From Aquisalimonas sp. (GTDB lineage: Bacteria > Pseudomonadota > Gammaproteobacteria > Nitrococcales > Aquisalimonadaceae): a stretch of 64,000 bases of DNA. Positions within the stretch are counted from its first letter, which is position 1; each line of letters opens with the position of its first letter. Where the stretch lies: contig SLBZ01000015.1 in NCBI GenBank assembly GCA_007126095.1, positions 1-64,000 of the forward strand, written 5' to 3'. Positions 1-8,110 of this stretch are shown here, piece after piece. The notes under the pieces were generated by a model that was not told where the DNA came from, made no database searches, and saw only the letters and a program-made list of their open reading frames with translations. Made by a program: the position numbers and the translations under genes.

Positions 1-374
1 CAGCCAAGCACGGTCACACCTTCGTCGGCCAGGGCCTGATCAAGCGTATCGCGTGCCCGGGCGGCCTTGTCGGCGTCGGTGCTTAGGAAGATCGTGCCAA
101 CGGCGTAGCGGTCCGCCAGTTGCCAGCCCTGCTCGCCGGCGATCGCGCGCAGGAACCCGTCCGGTTTCTTGATCAGGAGTCCGCAGCCGTCACCGGTCTT
201 GCCATCGGCGGCGACGGCACCGCGGTGCGTCAGCCGGCCAAGGGATTCGATGGCGGTGGACAGCACCCAGTGGCTGGGCTTTCCGTCCATGTGCGCGATC
301 AGTCCGAACCCGCAGTTGTCCTTCTCGAAGCTCGGCCGATACAGCGTCGGCCTGTCAGCGTTCTCGTATCTCAC
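1..374 (-). CDS. gltB: Glutamate synthase large subunit, N-terminal fragment
   Basis: This is the first ~124 codons of the NADPH glutamate synthase alpha subunit, which releases ammonia from glutamine and makes glutamate from 2-oxoglutarate. The C-terminal ~90% lies beyond the window edge. The reading frame starts at a GTG at 374 with AGAGG about 8 bases upstream. It shows the class II amidotransferase signature DNCGFGLIAHMDG near residues 19-31. Cys21 would become the N-terminal nucleophile after propeptide removal. The block LTHRGAVAADGKTGDGCG follows. It lies downstream of pilQ-aroK-aroB-dgt, a common gammaproteobacterial order, but is separated from dgt by an outer-membrane protein gene and has its own candidate promoter. 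Identity is certain; the GTG start is likely, because no ATG lies near it in frame. Confidence 0.95.
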   Translation of the reverse strand, partial: MRYENADRPTLYRPSFEKDNCGFGLIAHMDGKPSHWVLSTAIESLGRLTHRGAVAADGKTGDGCGLLIKKPDGFLRAIAGEQGWQLADRYAVGTIFLSTDADKAARARDTLDQALADEGVTVLG

Positions 375-513
375 GGGGAATGCCTCTGCGTGATGGTTGA
401 TGTCGTCCGGGTAGGGGCTTCAGGAAGCCTGCGCCGGTCGCGGCGGCGCAGCGGCGATATGCCGATGTCCGGACACACGACCAGGCCCCGATCCGTAGGG
501 CAAAGGGTCGACC

Positions 514-542
514 AGTATAGCGATTTGTGATGAGTGCCACAA
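514..542 (-). promoter_or_regulatory. Candidate sigma-70 promoter of gltB
   Basis: Reading the minus strand, TTGTGG (537-542) and TATACT (514-519) are separated by 17 bases. The -10 box matches consensus at 5 of 6 positions, the -35 at only 3. This would give a leader of about 135 bases before the GTG of gltB. That leader contains a CTGCGCCG/CGGCGCAG hairpin at 429-451. Not tested. Confidence 0.4.
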
Positions 543-545
543 ATC
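522..545. repeat. Perfect inverted repeat over the gltB promoter spacer
   Basis: GATTTGTG (522-529) and CACAAATC (538-545) form a perfect 8-bp dyad with an 8-base centre. It spans the -35/-10 spacer of the candidate gltB promoter, so it could be an operator for a nitrogen- or glutamate-responsive regulator. No known consensus was recognised. Confidence 0.45.
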
Positions 546-565
546 CGGGCGGCACAGGGGTGCGG

Positions 566-590
566 CGCCCGCCCGGACCACGGGCGGGCG
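566..590 (-). terminator. Hairpin after the outer-membrane protein gene
   Basis: CGCCCGCCCG (566-575) and CGGGCGGGCG (581-590) form a perfect 10-bp stem with a 5-base loop. It lies 43-67 bases past the stop of the outer-membrane protein gene. No U-run follows on the minus strand, so it may be an atypical terminator or an mRNA 3' stabiliser rather than a classical intrinsic terminator. Confidence 0.4.
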
Positions 591-632
591 GAGAGACCCC
601 CGCGCCGGGTGGCGCAGGGGGGTGCACGGCGG

Positions 633-1283
633 TCAGAACCTGTAACCGAGCCCCACCTGGAAGTGGTGGGCCACGGGTGCGACGTCGAAGGTTTCGCCGC
701 CGGCTTCCAGTTCGGTGGTCTTGTGGACCACGGCGCTGTATTCGAAGCGCACGAAATTGCGCGCGGTATTGGTGAACTCCACCCCGCCGCCGAAGCGCAC
801 GCCGGCCATGTCGGTGGAGTCGGAGTCGACGCCGCCGTTGACGGTTTCCAGCTCCACCCGGGTCTGCTGCCAGCCTGCGAGGCCGTAGAGCAGGGTGCTC
901 TCTTCCACGAGGCCGCCGAAGCGCGCTGTGACGCCCACCCCGGTGCTGGCCGTGAGTGTCTGGCGGTCGCCGCCGTTCTGGCGCTCATACTCCGCGTCGC
1001 TGTAGGTGGCGTGGACCTCCAGGCCAAGGAATGCACCGTCCTGCGCCTGACTGGTGCCGAGCACCACCCCCATGGTGGGGCCGGCGGCGCTGGCGCCATC
1101 GATGCTGGTATTGTCCGCGTCCACTTCCGTGTCGAAGTTGCTCCAGCCGCCGAGCACGCCCAGGTAGACGCCCTCGTAGCGATCCGCCGCCATGGCAGGT
1201 GTGGCGGTTCCAAATGCGGCGAGCAGACCAACGGCCATGGCCGATCCCTGTATGCGCGTTGTCATTGTCTTTGCCCTCTTCAT
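633..1283 (-). CDS. Outer-membrane beta-barrel protein (small porin-like)
   Basis: A 216-residue exported protein. Residues 1-32 look like a signal peptide (basic start, hydrophobic core, cleavage near TPAMA-AD). The rest has alternating amphipathic strands rich in Gly, Thr and acidic residues and ends in the aromatic sequence GLGYRF. A terminal Phe is the usual signal recognised by the BAM complex. The N-terminal part (RYEGVYLGVLGGWSNF) fits the 8-stranded OmpA-like/OMP_b-brl fold. The start at 1283 has AAGGA upstream. An ATG at 1265 (MTTRIQ) has AAGAGG at good spacing and would give a shorter signal peptide. It sits between dgt and gltB on the same strand, 62 bases after dgt, where the related operons I know do not carry such a gene. 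Ligand or pore function is unknown. Confidence 0.75.
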   Translation of the reverse strand: MKRAKTMTTRIQGSAMAVGLLAAFGTATPAMAADRYEGVYLGVLGGWSNFDTEVDADNTSIDGASAAGPTMGVVLGTSQAQDGAFLGLEVHATYSDAEYERQNGGDRQTLTASTGVGVTARFGGLVEESTLLYGLAGWQQTRVELETVNGGVDSDSTDMAGVRFGGGVEFTNTARNFVRFEYSAVVHKTTELEAGGETFDVAPVAHHFQVGLGYRF

Positions 1284-1345
1284 GGGTTTGTTTCCTTGAC
1301 GGTTCTGATGGTGGCTCAATCGATCCGCTGTTGCCAGCGACCGGG

Positions 1346-2512
1346 TCACGTCAGGCGCTTCGGGTTGAACAGCCGGTCCTGCTCGTCGATGGCAAACCGG
1401 TCGGTCATGCCGGCGATGTAATCTGCCACCGCGCGGGCGCGGCCGGCAGCGCCCCCGGCCTCCGCCAACCGGTGGCTGCGACTGCTGTGCTGAGGCGGCA
1501 TGAGGTCCGGGTCGTCCATGAAAGCCTCGAACAGGGCGCGGATCGTCCGCTTCGCCTTCTCCGCCATCCGGTAGACACGATAGTGCCGATAGAGCGCCCG
1601 AAACAGGAACTGCTTCAATTCCCTGTGCTCCGCCTGCATCGAGTCGCTGAATCGCAGCAGTGGTTCCTGGCGATGGCGCACGGCGTCGATCGAGTCCGGC
1701 GCGGCGTCGCGCAGGTTGTCCGTGGTGGTCTCGATGATGTCGGCGACCTGCTCGGCGATCATGCGCCGGACGGTCTCGTAGATGAACTGCCGGCGCGGGA
1801 TGTCCGGGTGGTGTTTCCGCACCTCGGCGAACAGGCGCCCGAGCAGCCCGAGCTCCTGGAGTTCGTCGATGTCCAGCAAGCCGGCGCGCAGGCCGTCGTC
1901 CACGTCGTGGCTGTTGTACGCCACCTCGTCGGCCAGATTCGCGAGCTGCGCTTCCAGCCCCGGTTGCGTGCGGTCGAGAAAGCGCCGGCCCAGCGGTCCC
2001 AGTTCCCGGGCGTGGCGGGCGGAGCAGTGCTTGAGAATGCCCTCGCGGGTCTCGAAGGTGAGGTTGAGGCCGTCGAAGGTGGCATAGCGCTGCTCCAGGG
2101 TGTCCACCACGCGCAGGGACTGGAGGTTGTGTTCGAAGCCGCCGTAATCCGCCATGCAGGCGTTCAGGGCGTCCTGGCCGGCATGGCCGAAGGGCGTGTG
2201 CCCCAGGTCGTGGGCCAGCGTGATAGCTTCGGTGAGGTCCTCGTTGAGATCCAGTGCCCGGGCAATTGTGCGGGCGATCTGGCAGACCTCCAGGGTGTGC
2301 GTGAGCCGGGTGCGGAACAGATCGCCCTCGTGGTTCACGAACACCTGGGTCTTGTACTCCAGGCGTCGGAACGCGGACGCGTGGATGATGCGGTCGCGGT
2401 CGCGCTGGAAGGCGTTGCGGTAGGTGGCGTCGCCCTCGCTGATGACCCGTCCGCGGCTGCGTGCGGGATCGGCGGCGTAGGGGGCGAGGGGTCGCGCTTC
2501 CGGAGTGGCCAT
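1346..2512 (-). CDS. dgt: dGTPase-like HD-domain triphosphohydrolase
   Basis: A 388-residue member of the Dgt family, which hydrolyses deoxynucleoside triphosphates to deoxynucleoside and triphosphate. The HD metal site is visible: His in RTRLTHTLEV, His-Asp in LAHDLGHTPFGHAG, and a later Asp in YNSHDVDDG. The opening block (ISEGDATYRNAFQRDRDRIIHASAFRRL) is also typical. The ATG at 2512 follows the aroB stop by 2 bases, indicating translation in one operon. It is shorter than E. coli Dgt (about 505 residues) and matches the shorter dGTPase-like subfamily. Substrate preference cannot be told from sequence. Confidence 0.9.
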   Translation of the reverse strand: MATPEARPLAPYAADPARSRGRVISEGDATYRNAFQRDRDRIIHASAFRRLEYKTQVFVNHEGDLFRTRLTHTLEVCQIARTIARALDLNEDLTEAITLAHDLGHTPFGHAGQDALNACMADYGGFEHNLQSLRVVDTLEQRYATFDGLNLTFETREGILKHCSARHARELGPLGRRFLDRTQPGLEAQLANLADEVAYNSHDVDDGLRAGLLDIDELQELGLLGRLFAEVRKHHPDIPRRQFIYETVRRMIAEQVADIIETTTDNLRDAAPDSIDAVRHRQEPLLRFSDSMQAEHRELKQFLFRALYRHYRVYRMAEKAKRTIRALFEAFMDDPDLMPPQHSSRSHRLAEAGGAAGRARAVADYIAGMTDRFAIDEQDRLFNPKRLT

Positions 2513-2514
2513 GG

Positions 2515-3618
2515 TCAGTTGCCGTCGGTGTAGTGGTCCAGGGTGGCGCGCAGAAGCGCATCCGGCACGGCGTCGGTGACCACAGCGTGGCCGATGCCCT
2601 GCTGCAGCACCAGGCGGATACGGCCCGCCTGGGCCTTTTTGTCCACCGCCATGAGCTCCAGGAACTGCTCGCTGGTCATGAGCTCCGGCGGCTCCAGGGG
2701 GAGCCCGGCGCGCCGGATCAGAGCCACGACACGCGCGTGATCGTCGGCGGGCAGCCACTCCATTGCCGCGGCGAGATGCGCCGCCATGGCCATGCCGGCA
2801 CCTACCGCTTCGCCGTGCAGCCAGGTGGTGTAGGCGGTGGCGGTCTCGATGGCGTGGCCGAAGGTGTGGCCGAGGTTGAGGGTGGCACGCATGCCCTGCT
2901 CGCGTTCATCCGCCGCCACCACGTCCGCCTTGTTGGCGCAGGAGCGCTCGATGGCGTAGGCGAGCGCCTGGGGCTCGCGTGCCAGCAGCGCGTCAATGTT
3001 GTCCTCCAGCCAGGCGAAGAAGTCTGCGTCGCGGATCAGACCGTACTTGATGACCTCGGCCACGCCCGCGGACATCTCGCGCACGGGCAGGGAGGCGAGC
3101 ACGTCGGTATCGGCGATGACGCCACGGGGCTGATGGAAGGCGCCGATCATGTTCTTGCCGAGCGGGTGGTTCACCCCCGTCTTGCCGCCGACGGAGGAGT
3201 CCACCTGCGCCAGCAGCGTGGTCGGGATCTGTACGAAGGCGACGCCACGCTGATACGCGGCGGCGGCGAAGCCGGCCAGGTCGCCGATGACGCCCCCGCC
3301 CAGGGCGATGACGGTGCAGCTGCGGTCGAATCGCAGCTCCAGCAGCCGGGTCCATATCTGCTCGCAGCTGGCCACGGTCTTGTGGGCCTCGCCGTCCGGC
3401 AGGGTGAGTGCTTCCACCTGCAGGCCGGGAAGGCTGTCCAGCACCGGCTGCAGATAGAGTGGCGCCACGGTCTCGTTGGTTACCACCAGAACCTGCCGGC
3501 CCGGCAGCCAGTCCGCCAGCGGCGACCCGCCATCGAGCTGGCCGGGGCCGATGAGAATGGTGTAACTGCGCTCGCCCAGGTTCACCTGAAGGTGGCGGGG
3601 ATCAGGCGTGGTGGTCAT
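2515..3618 (-). CDS. aroB: 3-dehydroquinate synthase
   Basis: This 367-residue enzyme makes 3-dehydroquinate from DAHP, the second step of the shikimate pathway, using NAD+ and a divalent metal in the cytoplasm. The conserved glycine-rich block [14 protein letters not shown] and the [20 protein letters not shown] block are intact. The metal-binding His residues lie in [12 protein letters not shown] and WLHGEAVG. Length is normal for bacterial AroB. The start overlaps the 3' end of aroK by 17 bases, and dgt begins 2 bases after its stop, so aroK-aroB-dgt are translationally coupled. Confidence 0.97.
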   Translation of the reverse strand: MTTTPDPRHLQVNLGERSYTILIGPGQLDGGSPLADWLPGRQVLVVTNETVAPLYLQPVLDSLPGLQVEALTLPDGEAHKTVASCEQIWTRLLELRFDRSCTVIALGGGVIGDLAGFAAAAYQRGVAFVQIPTTLLAQVDSSVGGKTGVNHPLGKNMIGAFHQPRGVIADTDVLASLPVREMSAGVAEVIKYGLIRDADFFAWLEDNIDALLAREPQALAYAIERSCANKADVVAADEREQGMRATLNLGHTFGHAIETATAYTTWLHGEAVGAGMAMAAHLAAAMEWLPADDHARVVALIRRAGLPLEPPELMTSEQFLELMAVDKKAQAGRIRLVLQQGIGHAVVTDAVPDALLRATLDHYTDGN

Positions 3619-4138
3619 GGCGTTGGCTGTCCAGTGTGTCGAGGATTCTGCGTACGACCTGGCCGATATTGCCCTGTTCGGTGCTGATGGTCAGGTGAGC
3701 GGTTTCGCGGTACAGCGGGTCGCGTTCGGTGAGCAGCGCTTCCAGCCGCGCGCGCGGGTCGGCCGTCTGCAGCAGGGGGCGTCGCTTGTCCTTGCCGGTG
3801 CGGCGGAGCTGCTCGTCAACGGAGGTCTGCAGGTAGACCACCGTGCCGCGTTCCCGCAGGTGGTGGCGGTTCTCCGGGTCCAGCACCGCGCCACCGCCGG
3901 TGGCGAGGACCGCGGGTGAGCCGGCGGTGAGTTCGTCGATGACGGCCTTCTCGCGCTGCCGGAAACCCGCCTCGCCCTCCACGTCGAAAATGCGCGGAAT
4001 GTCGACGCCGGTGCGTTCCTGGATCACCTGGTCGCTGTCCACGAACGGGAGCTCCAGCGCCCGCGCCAGGCGCCGACCGATGGTGGACTTGCCCGCGCCC
4101 ATGGGGCCGATGAGAAAAAGATGCCGCGATTGGCTCAT
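3602..4138 (-). CDS. aroK: Shikimate kinase
   Basis: A 178-residue P-loop kinase that phosphorylates shikimate with ATP. The Walker A motif GPMGAGKST is near residues 11-19. The shikimate-binding DSD ([13 protein letters not shown]) and GGGAVLD loops and the lid Arg region ([10 protein letters not shown]) are present. The ATG at 4138 is chosen because it gives the normal family length; an upstream in-frame TTG at 4165 would add nine residues without a good ribosome site. It is the first enzyme gene after pilQ and overlaps aroB. Confidence 0.96.
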   Translation of the reverse strand: MSQSRHLFLIGPMGAGKSTIGRRLARALELPFVDSDQVIQERTGVDIPRIFDVEGEAGFRQREKAVIDELTAGSPAVLATGGGAVLDPENRHHLRERGTVVYLQTSVDEQLRRTGKDKRRPLLQTADPRARLEALLTERDPLYRETAHLTISTEQGNIGQVVRRILDTLDSQRHDHHA

Positions 4139-4196
4139 GCCGATACTCGTCCGGAAAAGCAGCAAGGATAACGCCGCGGCGGGTCCGCTTGAAGCC

Positions 4197-4238
4197 TGGC
4201 CCGCCGTTACCGCCCCAGCGGGCGGCGACGGCGGGCCA
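4197..4238 (-). repeat. Long hairpin between pilQ and aroK
   Basis: An 18-bp inverted repeat with one mismatch and a 6-base loop (left arm 4197-4214, right arm 4221-4238) lies just past the pilQ stop and about 59 bases before aroK. There is no U-run, so it is more likely an mRNA processing or 3' stabilising hairpin, or a weak attenuator that lowers aroK expression relative to pilQ, than a full terminator. Confidence 0.5.
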
Positions 4239-4248
4239 CGGAGCGAGC

Positions 4249-6387
4249 CTATTGTGTCGAACCGCCGGACAGGCTCTCCTGCAGGATTCGCGGCGTGACG
4301 AAGATCAGCAGCTCGCTGTTCTCGTCCACCGCCTGGCGGTTGCGGAACAGCCAGCCCACGGCGGGCAGCGAGCCGAAGAACGGCACCCGGGATTCCTGCT
4401 CCCGCCGCTCGCGCTCGTAGATACCGCCGAGGACCACCGTCTCGCCGTTGTCCACCAGCACCTGGGTGGTGACGGACTGGGTGTCGATGCTGGGAACGCC
4501 GGCGAAGACCTGGCCGACCGTGTCCTGGCTGACCTCCAGATCCATGATGATGCGCTCGTCCGGCGTGATCTGCGGCGTCACGTCCAGCGCCAGCAGGGCC
4601 TCCTGGAAGGAGACGTTGGTGGCGCCGCTGGCCGTGGCCTCCTGGTAGGGGATCTCCACGCCCTGGCGGATGCTCGCCGTTTTCTGGTTCGACGTGATGA
4701 CGCGCGGGCTGGACACCACTTCGCCTCGGCCCTCCGTCTCCATGGCCGAGAGCTCCAACTGCAGCAGGCGGTCGCCGATGCGTCCCACGGCAAGGCCGAC
4801 GGAGCCCGCGGCGTCGTCCACCGGCAGGTCGACCATCAGGCCTTCCTGACCGCTGCCCGCGGGGGTCTCGAAGCCGGTCGTGCCGCCAGCGAATTCGAAG
4901 GCGCCGTCCTGGGTGCCGCCGATTACCCCGTCACCGCCGCTGGCGCTGGCACCGAAGCGCACGCCCAGGTCGCGGCTGAAGTCGTCGTTGGCGATGACGA
5001 TGCGCGACTCGATCAGCACCTGACGCACCGGCACGTCCAGCCGGTTCACCAGTGAGCGGATGCTGGAGAGGTTCTGGTCGGTGTCGCGGATGATCAGGGT
5101 GTTGGTGCGCTCGTCGATGGCCACCTGGCCACGGCTGGACAGCAGTGAGGTCTCCTCGGAGCGGATCAGACCGGCCAGTTCGGCGGCAGTGGCGTAGTTG
5201 ATCTCGAAGAACTCCGAGCGCAACGGCGCCATTTCCTCGAGTTCCTGCTGCGCCTCGAGCTGCTGGCGCTCGCGGGCGGCGATCTGGTCGGCAGGCCCGA
5301 CCAGCATGACGTTGTCGGTGACCCGCTTGTCGAGGCCCTTGGTCTGCAGAATGATGTCCAGGGCCTGGTCCCAGGGGACGTTTTGCAGGCGCAGGGTGAT
5401 GTTGCCGGTGACGGAGTCGCTCACCACCACATTCAGGCCGGTGAAGTCGGCGATGATCTGCAGTACCGAGCGAACCTCGATGTCCTGGAAGCTCAGGGAC
5501 AGCCGTTCACCCTTGTATTCCGGCTCCTCGGCTTCGCGCTCCTCTTCGGTGACGGGGGTGAACTCGATGGTGAACTGGTTGCCGGCCTGGTACCCCATGT
5601 AATCGTAATCCTCGCCCTCGATGGGCTGGATGCGGACCAGCGTGTCGCCGCCGTCCTGGCGGGTCTCTATGGTTTCCACGGGCGTGGCGAAATCGACCAC
5701 GTTCAGCCGCCGCTGGAGGCGTTCCGGGACGTCGGTGTCACGGAAGCGGGCGTGGATCTGGCCCTCGCTGCGGCGCAGGTCCACGGGGACGCGGTCGTCG
5801 TTCAAGTCGATGACGACCCGCCCGGCGCCGTCGCTGCCGCGCTGGAAGTCGATGTCTTCCAGCGCGCTGCCCGGCGGTGCGGTCGTCGGCTCATCATCGC
5901 CGAGCGCGGTTGCGGTGGCTGCTTCCGGTGCGCCATCGGGAGCTCCGCCGAGGAAGATGTGCAGGGTGTTGCCGTCGATCCGGGTGTCGTACTCGGTCAT
6001 CTCCGAAAGGTTGAGCACCAGCCGTGAGCGGCCGTCCGCCTCGGCTGAGGACACACCTTCGATGGCGCCCACGCCGATCCGCATGCTGCGGCTCTCGAGG
6101 CGGTTGCGCGTATTCGGAAAGTCGAAAGTGATGCGTGCCGGGTCGTCGATGGTGAAGCTGCTGGGCTCCTCGGGCGGATTCTCCAGCTCCACAGAGATCT
6201 GCACACGGTTGCCGGACAGGGTGGAGTAACTGATGTCCCGCAGTGCGTTCTCGGCCAGCGCCTCCGCCGCCAGGAGAAGCCCGGCCGCCGTCATCAGCAG
6301 TCGTGTGCCCAGTCGCGTGGTTGGGCTGCGCCGCCGGCCCTTCGCCGAGGCGGCTCTCCTTGCCCTGTCCTTCGCAAACGTCGTCAT
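4249..6387 (-). CDS. pilQ: Type IV pilus secretin
   Basis: A 712-residue secretin that forms the outer-membrane gate of the type IV pilus. After a signal peptide (about residues 25-45, ending AEALAENAL) come AMIN domains that bind peptidoglycan (about 50-270). A secretin/TonB short N-terminal domain follows (about 300-360, LSFQDIEVRSVLQIIADFTGLNVV). Next are an N1-type domain (about 390-460) and the C-terminal secretin barrel (about 490-705). The barrel signature VPFFGSLPAVGWLFR near the end is typical. The ATG at 6387 has GGGAG about 11 bases upstream. It is the last gene of pilMNOPQ and is followed by a strong hairpin before aroK. Strongly acidic composition fits a halophile. Confidence 0.96.
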   Translation of the reverse strand: MTTFAKDRARRAASAKGRRRSPTTRLGTRLLMTAAGLLLAAEALAENALRDISYSTLSGNRVQISVELENPPEEPSSFTIDDPARITFDFPNTRNRLESRSMRIGVGAIEGVSSAEADGRSRLVLNLSEMTEYDTRIDGNTLHIFLGGAPDGAPEAATATALGDDEPTTAPPGSALEDIDFQRGSDGAGRVVIDLNDDRVPVDLRRSEGQIHARFRDTDVPERLQRRLNVVDFATPVETIETRQDGGDTLVRIQPIEGEDYDYMGYQAGNQFTIEFTPVTEEEREAEEPEYKGERLSLSFQDIEVRSVLQIIADFTGLNVVVSDSVTGNITLRLQNVPWDQALDIILQTKGLDKRVTDNVMLVGPADQIAARERQQLEAQQELEEMAPLRSEFFEINYATAAELAGLIRSEETSLLSSRGQVAIDERTNTLIIRDTDQNLSSIRSLVNRLDVPVRQVLIESRIVIANDDFSRDLGVRFGASASGGDGVIGGTQDGAFEFAGGTTGFETPAGSGQEGLMVDLPVDDAAGSVGLAVGRIGDRLLQLELSAMETEGRGEVVSSPRVITSNQKTASIRQGVEIPYQEATASGATNVSFQEALLALDVTPQITPDERIIMDLEVSQDTVGQVFAGVPSIDTQSVTTQVLVDNGETVVLGGIYERERREQESRVPFFGSLPAVGWLFRNRQAVDENSELLIFVTPRILQESLSGGSTQ

Positions 6388-6408
6388 CGTTCGTTGACTC
6401 CCTCTGCC

Positions 6409-6954
6409 TTATTCTCTTGTCGTCAGCGACGCGTCACGCTCACGCCAGCCGCCATCCTGAGCGGGGACGAGCTCCAGGATGTCCACGCGTTGCTCGGTGA
6501 TGCGCTTGATTTCGCCGTGGTTCTCGCCCAGGTAGTTGCCCTCCTGGACCCTGTGAACGGTGCCGCCCGGGTCGCGGATCAGTGCCCACCGCGATCCGTC
6601 CTGTTCCAGAATGCCGGTCATGCGCATGGAGTCCAGCGGGAACTCCTCCAGAGGCTCTCTGGGGCGGTCACGATCCGGCGTCGGGCCGTCGGCCATGTCA
6701 TCGCCATCGTCGTCAGGTTCCGCAAAGCTCAGGGGCGCGAACGGGTTGCGGATGTCCAGATCCGGATACCGGTGGCTGCGCGCCGGCTCGGGTTCCGGGA
6801 CGGGCTCCAGTGCCCGCGCCGGCCGGTCATGGATATCCTTGATGTAGGCGTCCAGGTCGTCGGTGTCGCGGGAGCAGCCGCCGAGCACTAGTGCCGCTGC
6901 CACAATCGCGGCGACCAGGGGGCCGGTGCCCGGGCGGGAGGCAGTCGGAATCAT
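6409..6954 (-). CDS. pilP: Type IV pilus lipoprotein
   Basis: A 181-residue inner-membrane lipoprotein that links the PilNO complex to the PilQ secretin. A signal peptide ending in the lipobox LVLGGC puts the acylated Cys near residue 27. A disordered acidic/proline linker follows (about 45-100). The small beta domain starts around residue 105 (MRMTGILEQDGSRWALIRDPGGTVHRV). The conserved DIRNPFAPL motif, used to contact PilNO, is present. The ATG overlaps the pilO stop by one base (TGATG). Confidence 0.94.
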   Translation of the reverse strand: MIPTASRPGTGPLVAAIVAAALVLGGCSRDTDDLDAYIKDIHDRPARALEPVPEPEPARSHRYPDLDIRNPFAPLSFAEPDDDGDDMADGPTPDRDRPREPLEEFPLDSMRMTGILEQDGSRWALIRDPGGTVHRVQEGNYLGENHGEIKRITEQRVDILELVPAQDGGWRERDASLTTRE

Positions 6955-7547
6955 CAGCCTTCCTCCTCGTCCAGGTACCAGTAGGTGCGCGCGGTCGCCC
7001 GCATGGCGAGTTCGCCGTTGTCACCCGTGTCCTCGATTTCCACGTCGTGGAGGGTGACGATGCGGGGCAGGTTGGCAACACCGCTGACGAACCGGCCGAA
7101 CTGGTGATACGTCCCGCGCACCTCGATGTCGATGGGCATCTCCGCGTAGAACTCGCGCTCGCGGGTCTGTTGCGGCCGGAACAGCTCGAACTCCAGCCCC
7201 GATGCGAGCCCCGTCTGGGAGATGTCCACCAGCAGGCCGGCGACCTCGACGCGGCTGGGCAGCTGACGGAGCATGGCGCCGAAGGACTCCTCCATTTCCT
7301 CGAGCTGCTGTTTGTAGTCGTCCAGGGCGGCGGCGCGCTCCTGCCGAATCTCGAAGCGATGACGTAGCTCTGTTTCCTCGGCTTCAACGCGCTCGAGGGT
7401 GGTCTGGCGATCCTGCCAGTCGAAGTACCAGCCGGCCCCCACCAGCAGCGCGAACACCAGAATCAGTACGACCGCCTTGGCCGGCCACGGCCAGATCCCG
7501 ATCTCGTTGAGGTCCAGTTCGTTGAGGTTGATGTCGGAGAGTTTCAT
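6954..7547 (-). CDS. pilO: Type IV pilus inner-membrane protein PilO
   Basis: A 197-residue bitopic protein. It has a short cytoplasmic head, one membrane helix (about 25-45, AVVLILVFALLVGAGWYF), a periplasmic coiled coil (about 48-100, rich in Glu/Arg/Gln) and a ferredoxin-like domain containing LASGLEFELFRPQ and the GTYHQFGRFVSGVANLPRI block. PilO dimerises with PilN to form the alignment complex that sets pilus dynamics. It overlaps pilN by four bases (ATGA). Confidence 0.93.
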   Translation of the reverse strand: MKLSDINLNELDLNEIGIWPWPAKAVVLILVFALLVGAGWYFDWQDRQTTLERVEAEETELRHRFEIRQERAAALDDYKQQLEEMEESFGAMLRQLPSRVEVAGLLVDISQTGLASGLEFELFRPQQTREREFYAEMPIDIEVRGTYHQFGRFVSGVANLPRIVTLHDVEIEDTGDNGELAMRATARTYWYLDEEEG

Positions 7548-8110
7548 TCCGCCCCCTCCCCGTCGCGGTTCGGGTCGGTCTGGTCCACGCGCAGGGTAAA
7601 GCGGCTGACGCGGCTACCCTGGCGGTCGTCCACTTCGATCACGTCCAGGTCCGGGGCCGTGAGCCACGATGACCCGTCCAGGTTCTCCATGTAAGTGGAG
7701 ACGCGCGCGTTGGACTGGGCGACCCCGGAGACCGTCAACTGCTCGCCACTCTGGTTCAGCTCCTCAAGGTAGACGCCGTCAGGGATGGTGGTGGCGATCT
7801 CCTCGAACAGGTGAACAACCTGCGGCCTGCCGGCCTGCAATTCCTCGATCACGCTCATCCGCGCGAGCAGCTGCTCGCGGACGGATTCCAACTCGTCGAT
7901 CTCCTCGATCTGGAGCTCGAGCTGGGCGATCTCCGTCTCGAGCATCTGGTTGCGGTACTCCTGGTGGCTGACCAGGTCGCCGATGTACCAGCGCCCCGCG
8001 TACCAGACGGCGGCGGCCAGGGCGGCGGTGATCGCGAGGATGACGTAGAACTCGGTGGTACGCTGCTTCTTCAGCGCTTCACGCCAGGGGAGGAGGTTGA
8101 TGCGCGTCAT
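7544..8110 (-). CDS. pilN: Type IV pilus inner-membrane protein PilN
   Basis: A 188-residue bitopic protein. The conserved cytoplasmic peptide INLLPWRE near residues 4-11 is the segment that docks into PilM. One membrane helix follows (about 25-42), then a coiled coil (about 50-95) and a periplasmic ferredoxin-like domain. Start and stop overlap its neighbours by four bases on both sides, so pilM-pilN-pilO are translationally coupled. Confidence 0.95.
   Translation of the reverse strand: MTRINLLPWREALKKQRTTEFYVILAITAALAAAVWYAGRWYIGDLVSHQEYRNQMLETEIAQLELQIEEIDELESVREQLLARMSVIEELQAGRPQVVHLFEEIATTIPDGVYLEELNQSGEQLTVSGVAQSNARVSTYMENLDGSSWLTAPDLDVIEVDDRQGSRVSRFTLRVDQTDPNRDGEGAE

Noticed and set aside
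633..2561. A 642-codon minus-strand frame covering dgt and the outer-membrane protein
   Set aside because: Only its C-terminal 216 codons are real (the OMP). The upstream part is a low-complexity Arg/Pro/Gly shadow of dgt in another frame.
4139..4165. Upstream TTG start for aroK at 4165
   Set aside because: It would add nine non-conserved residues with no ribosome site; the ATG at 4138 gives the usual family length.
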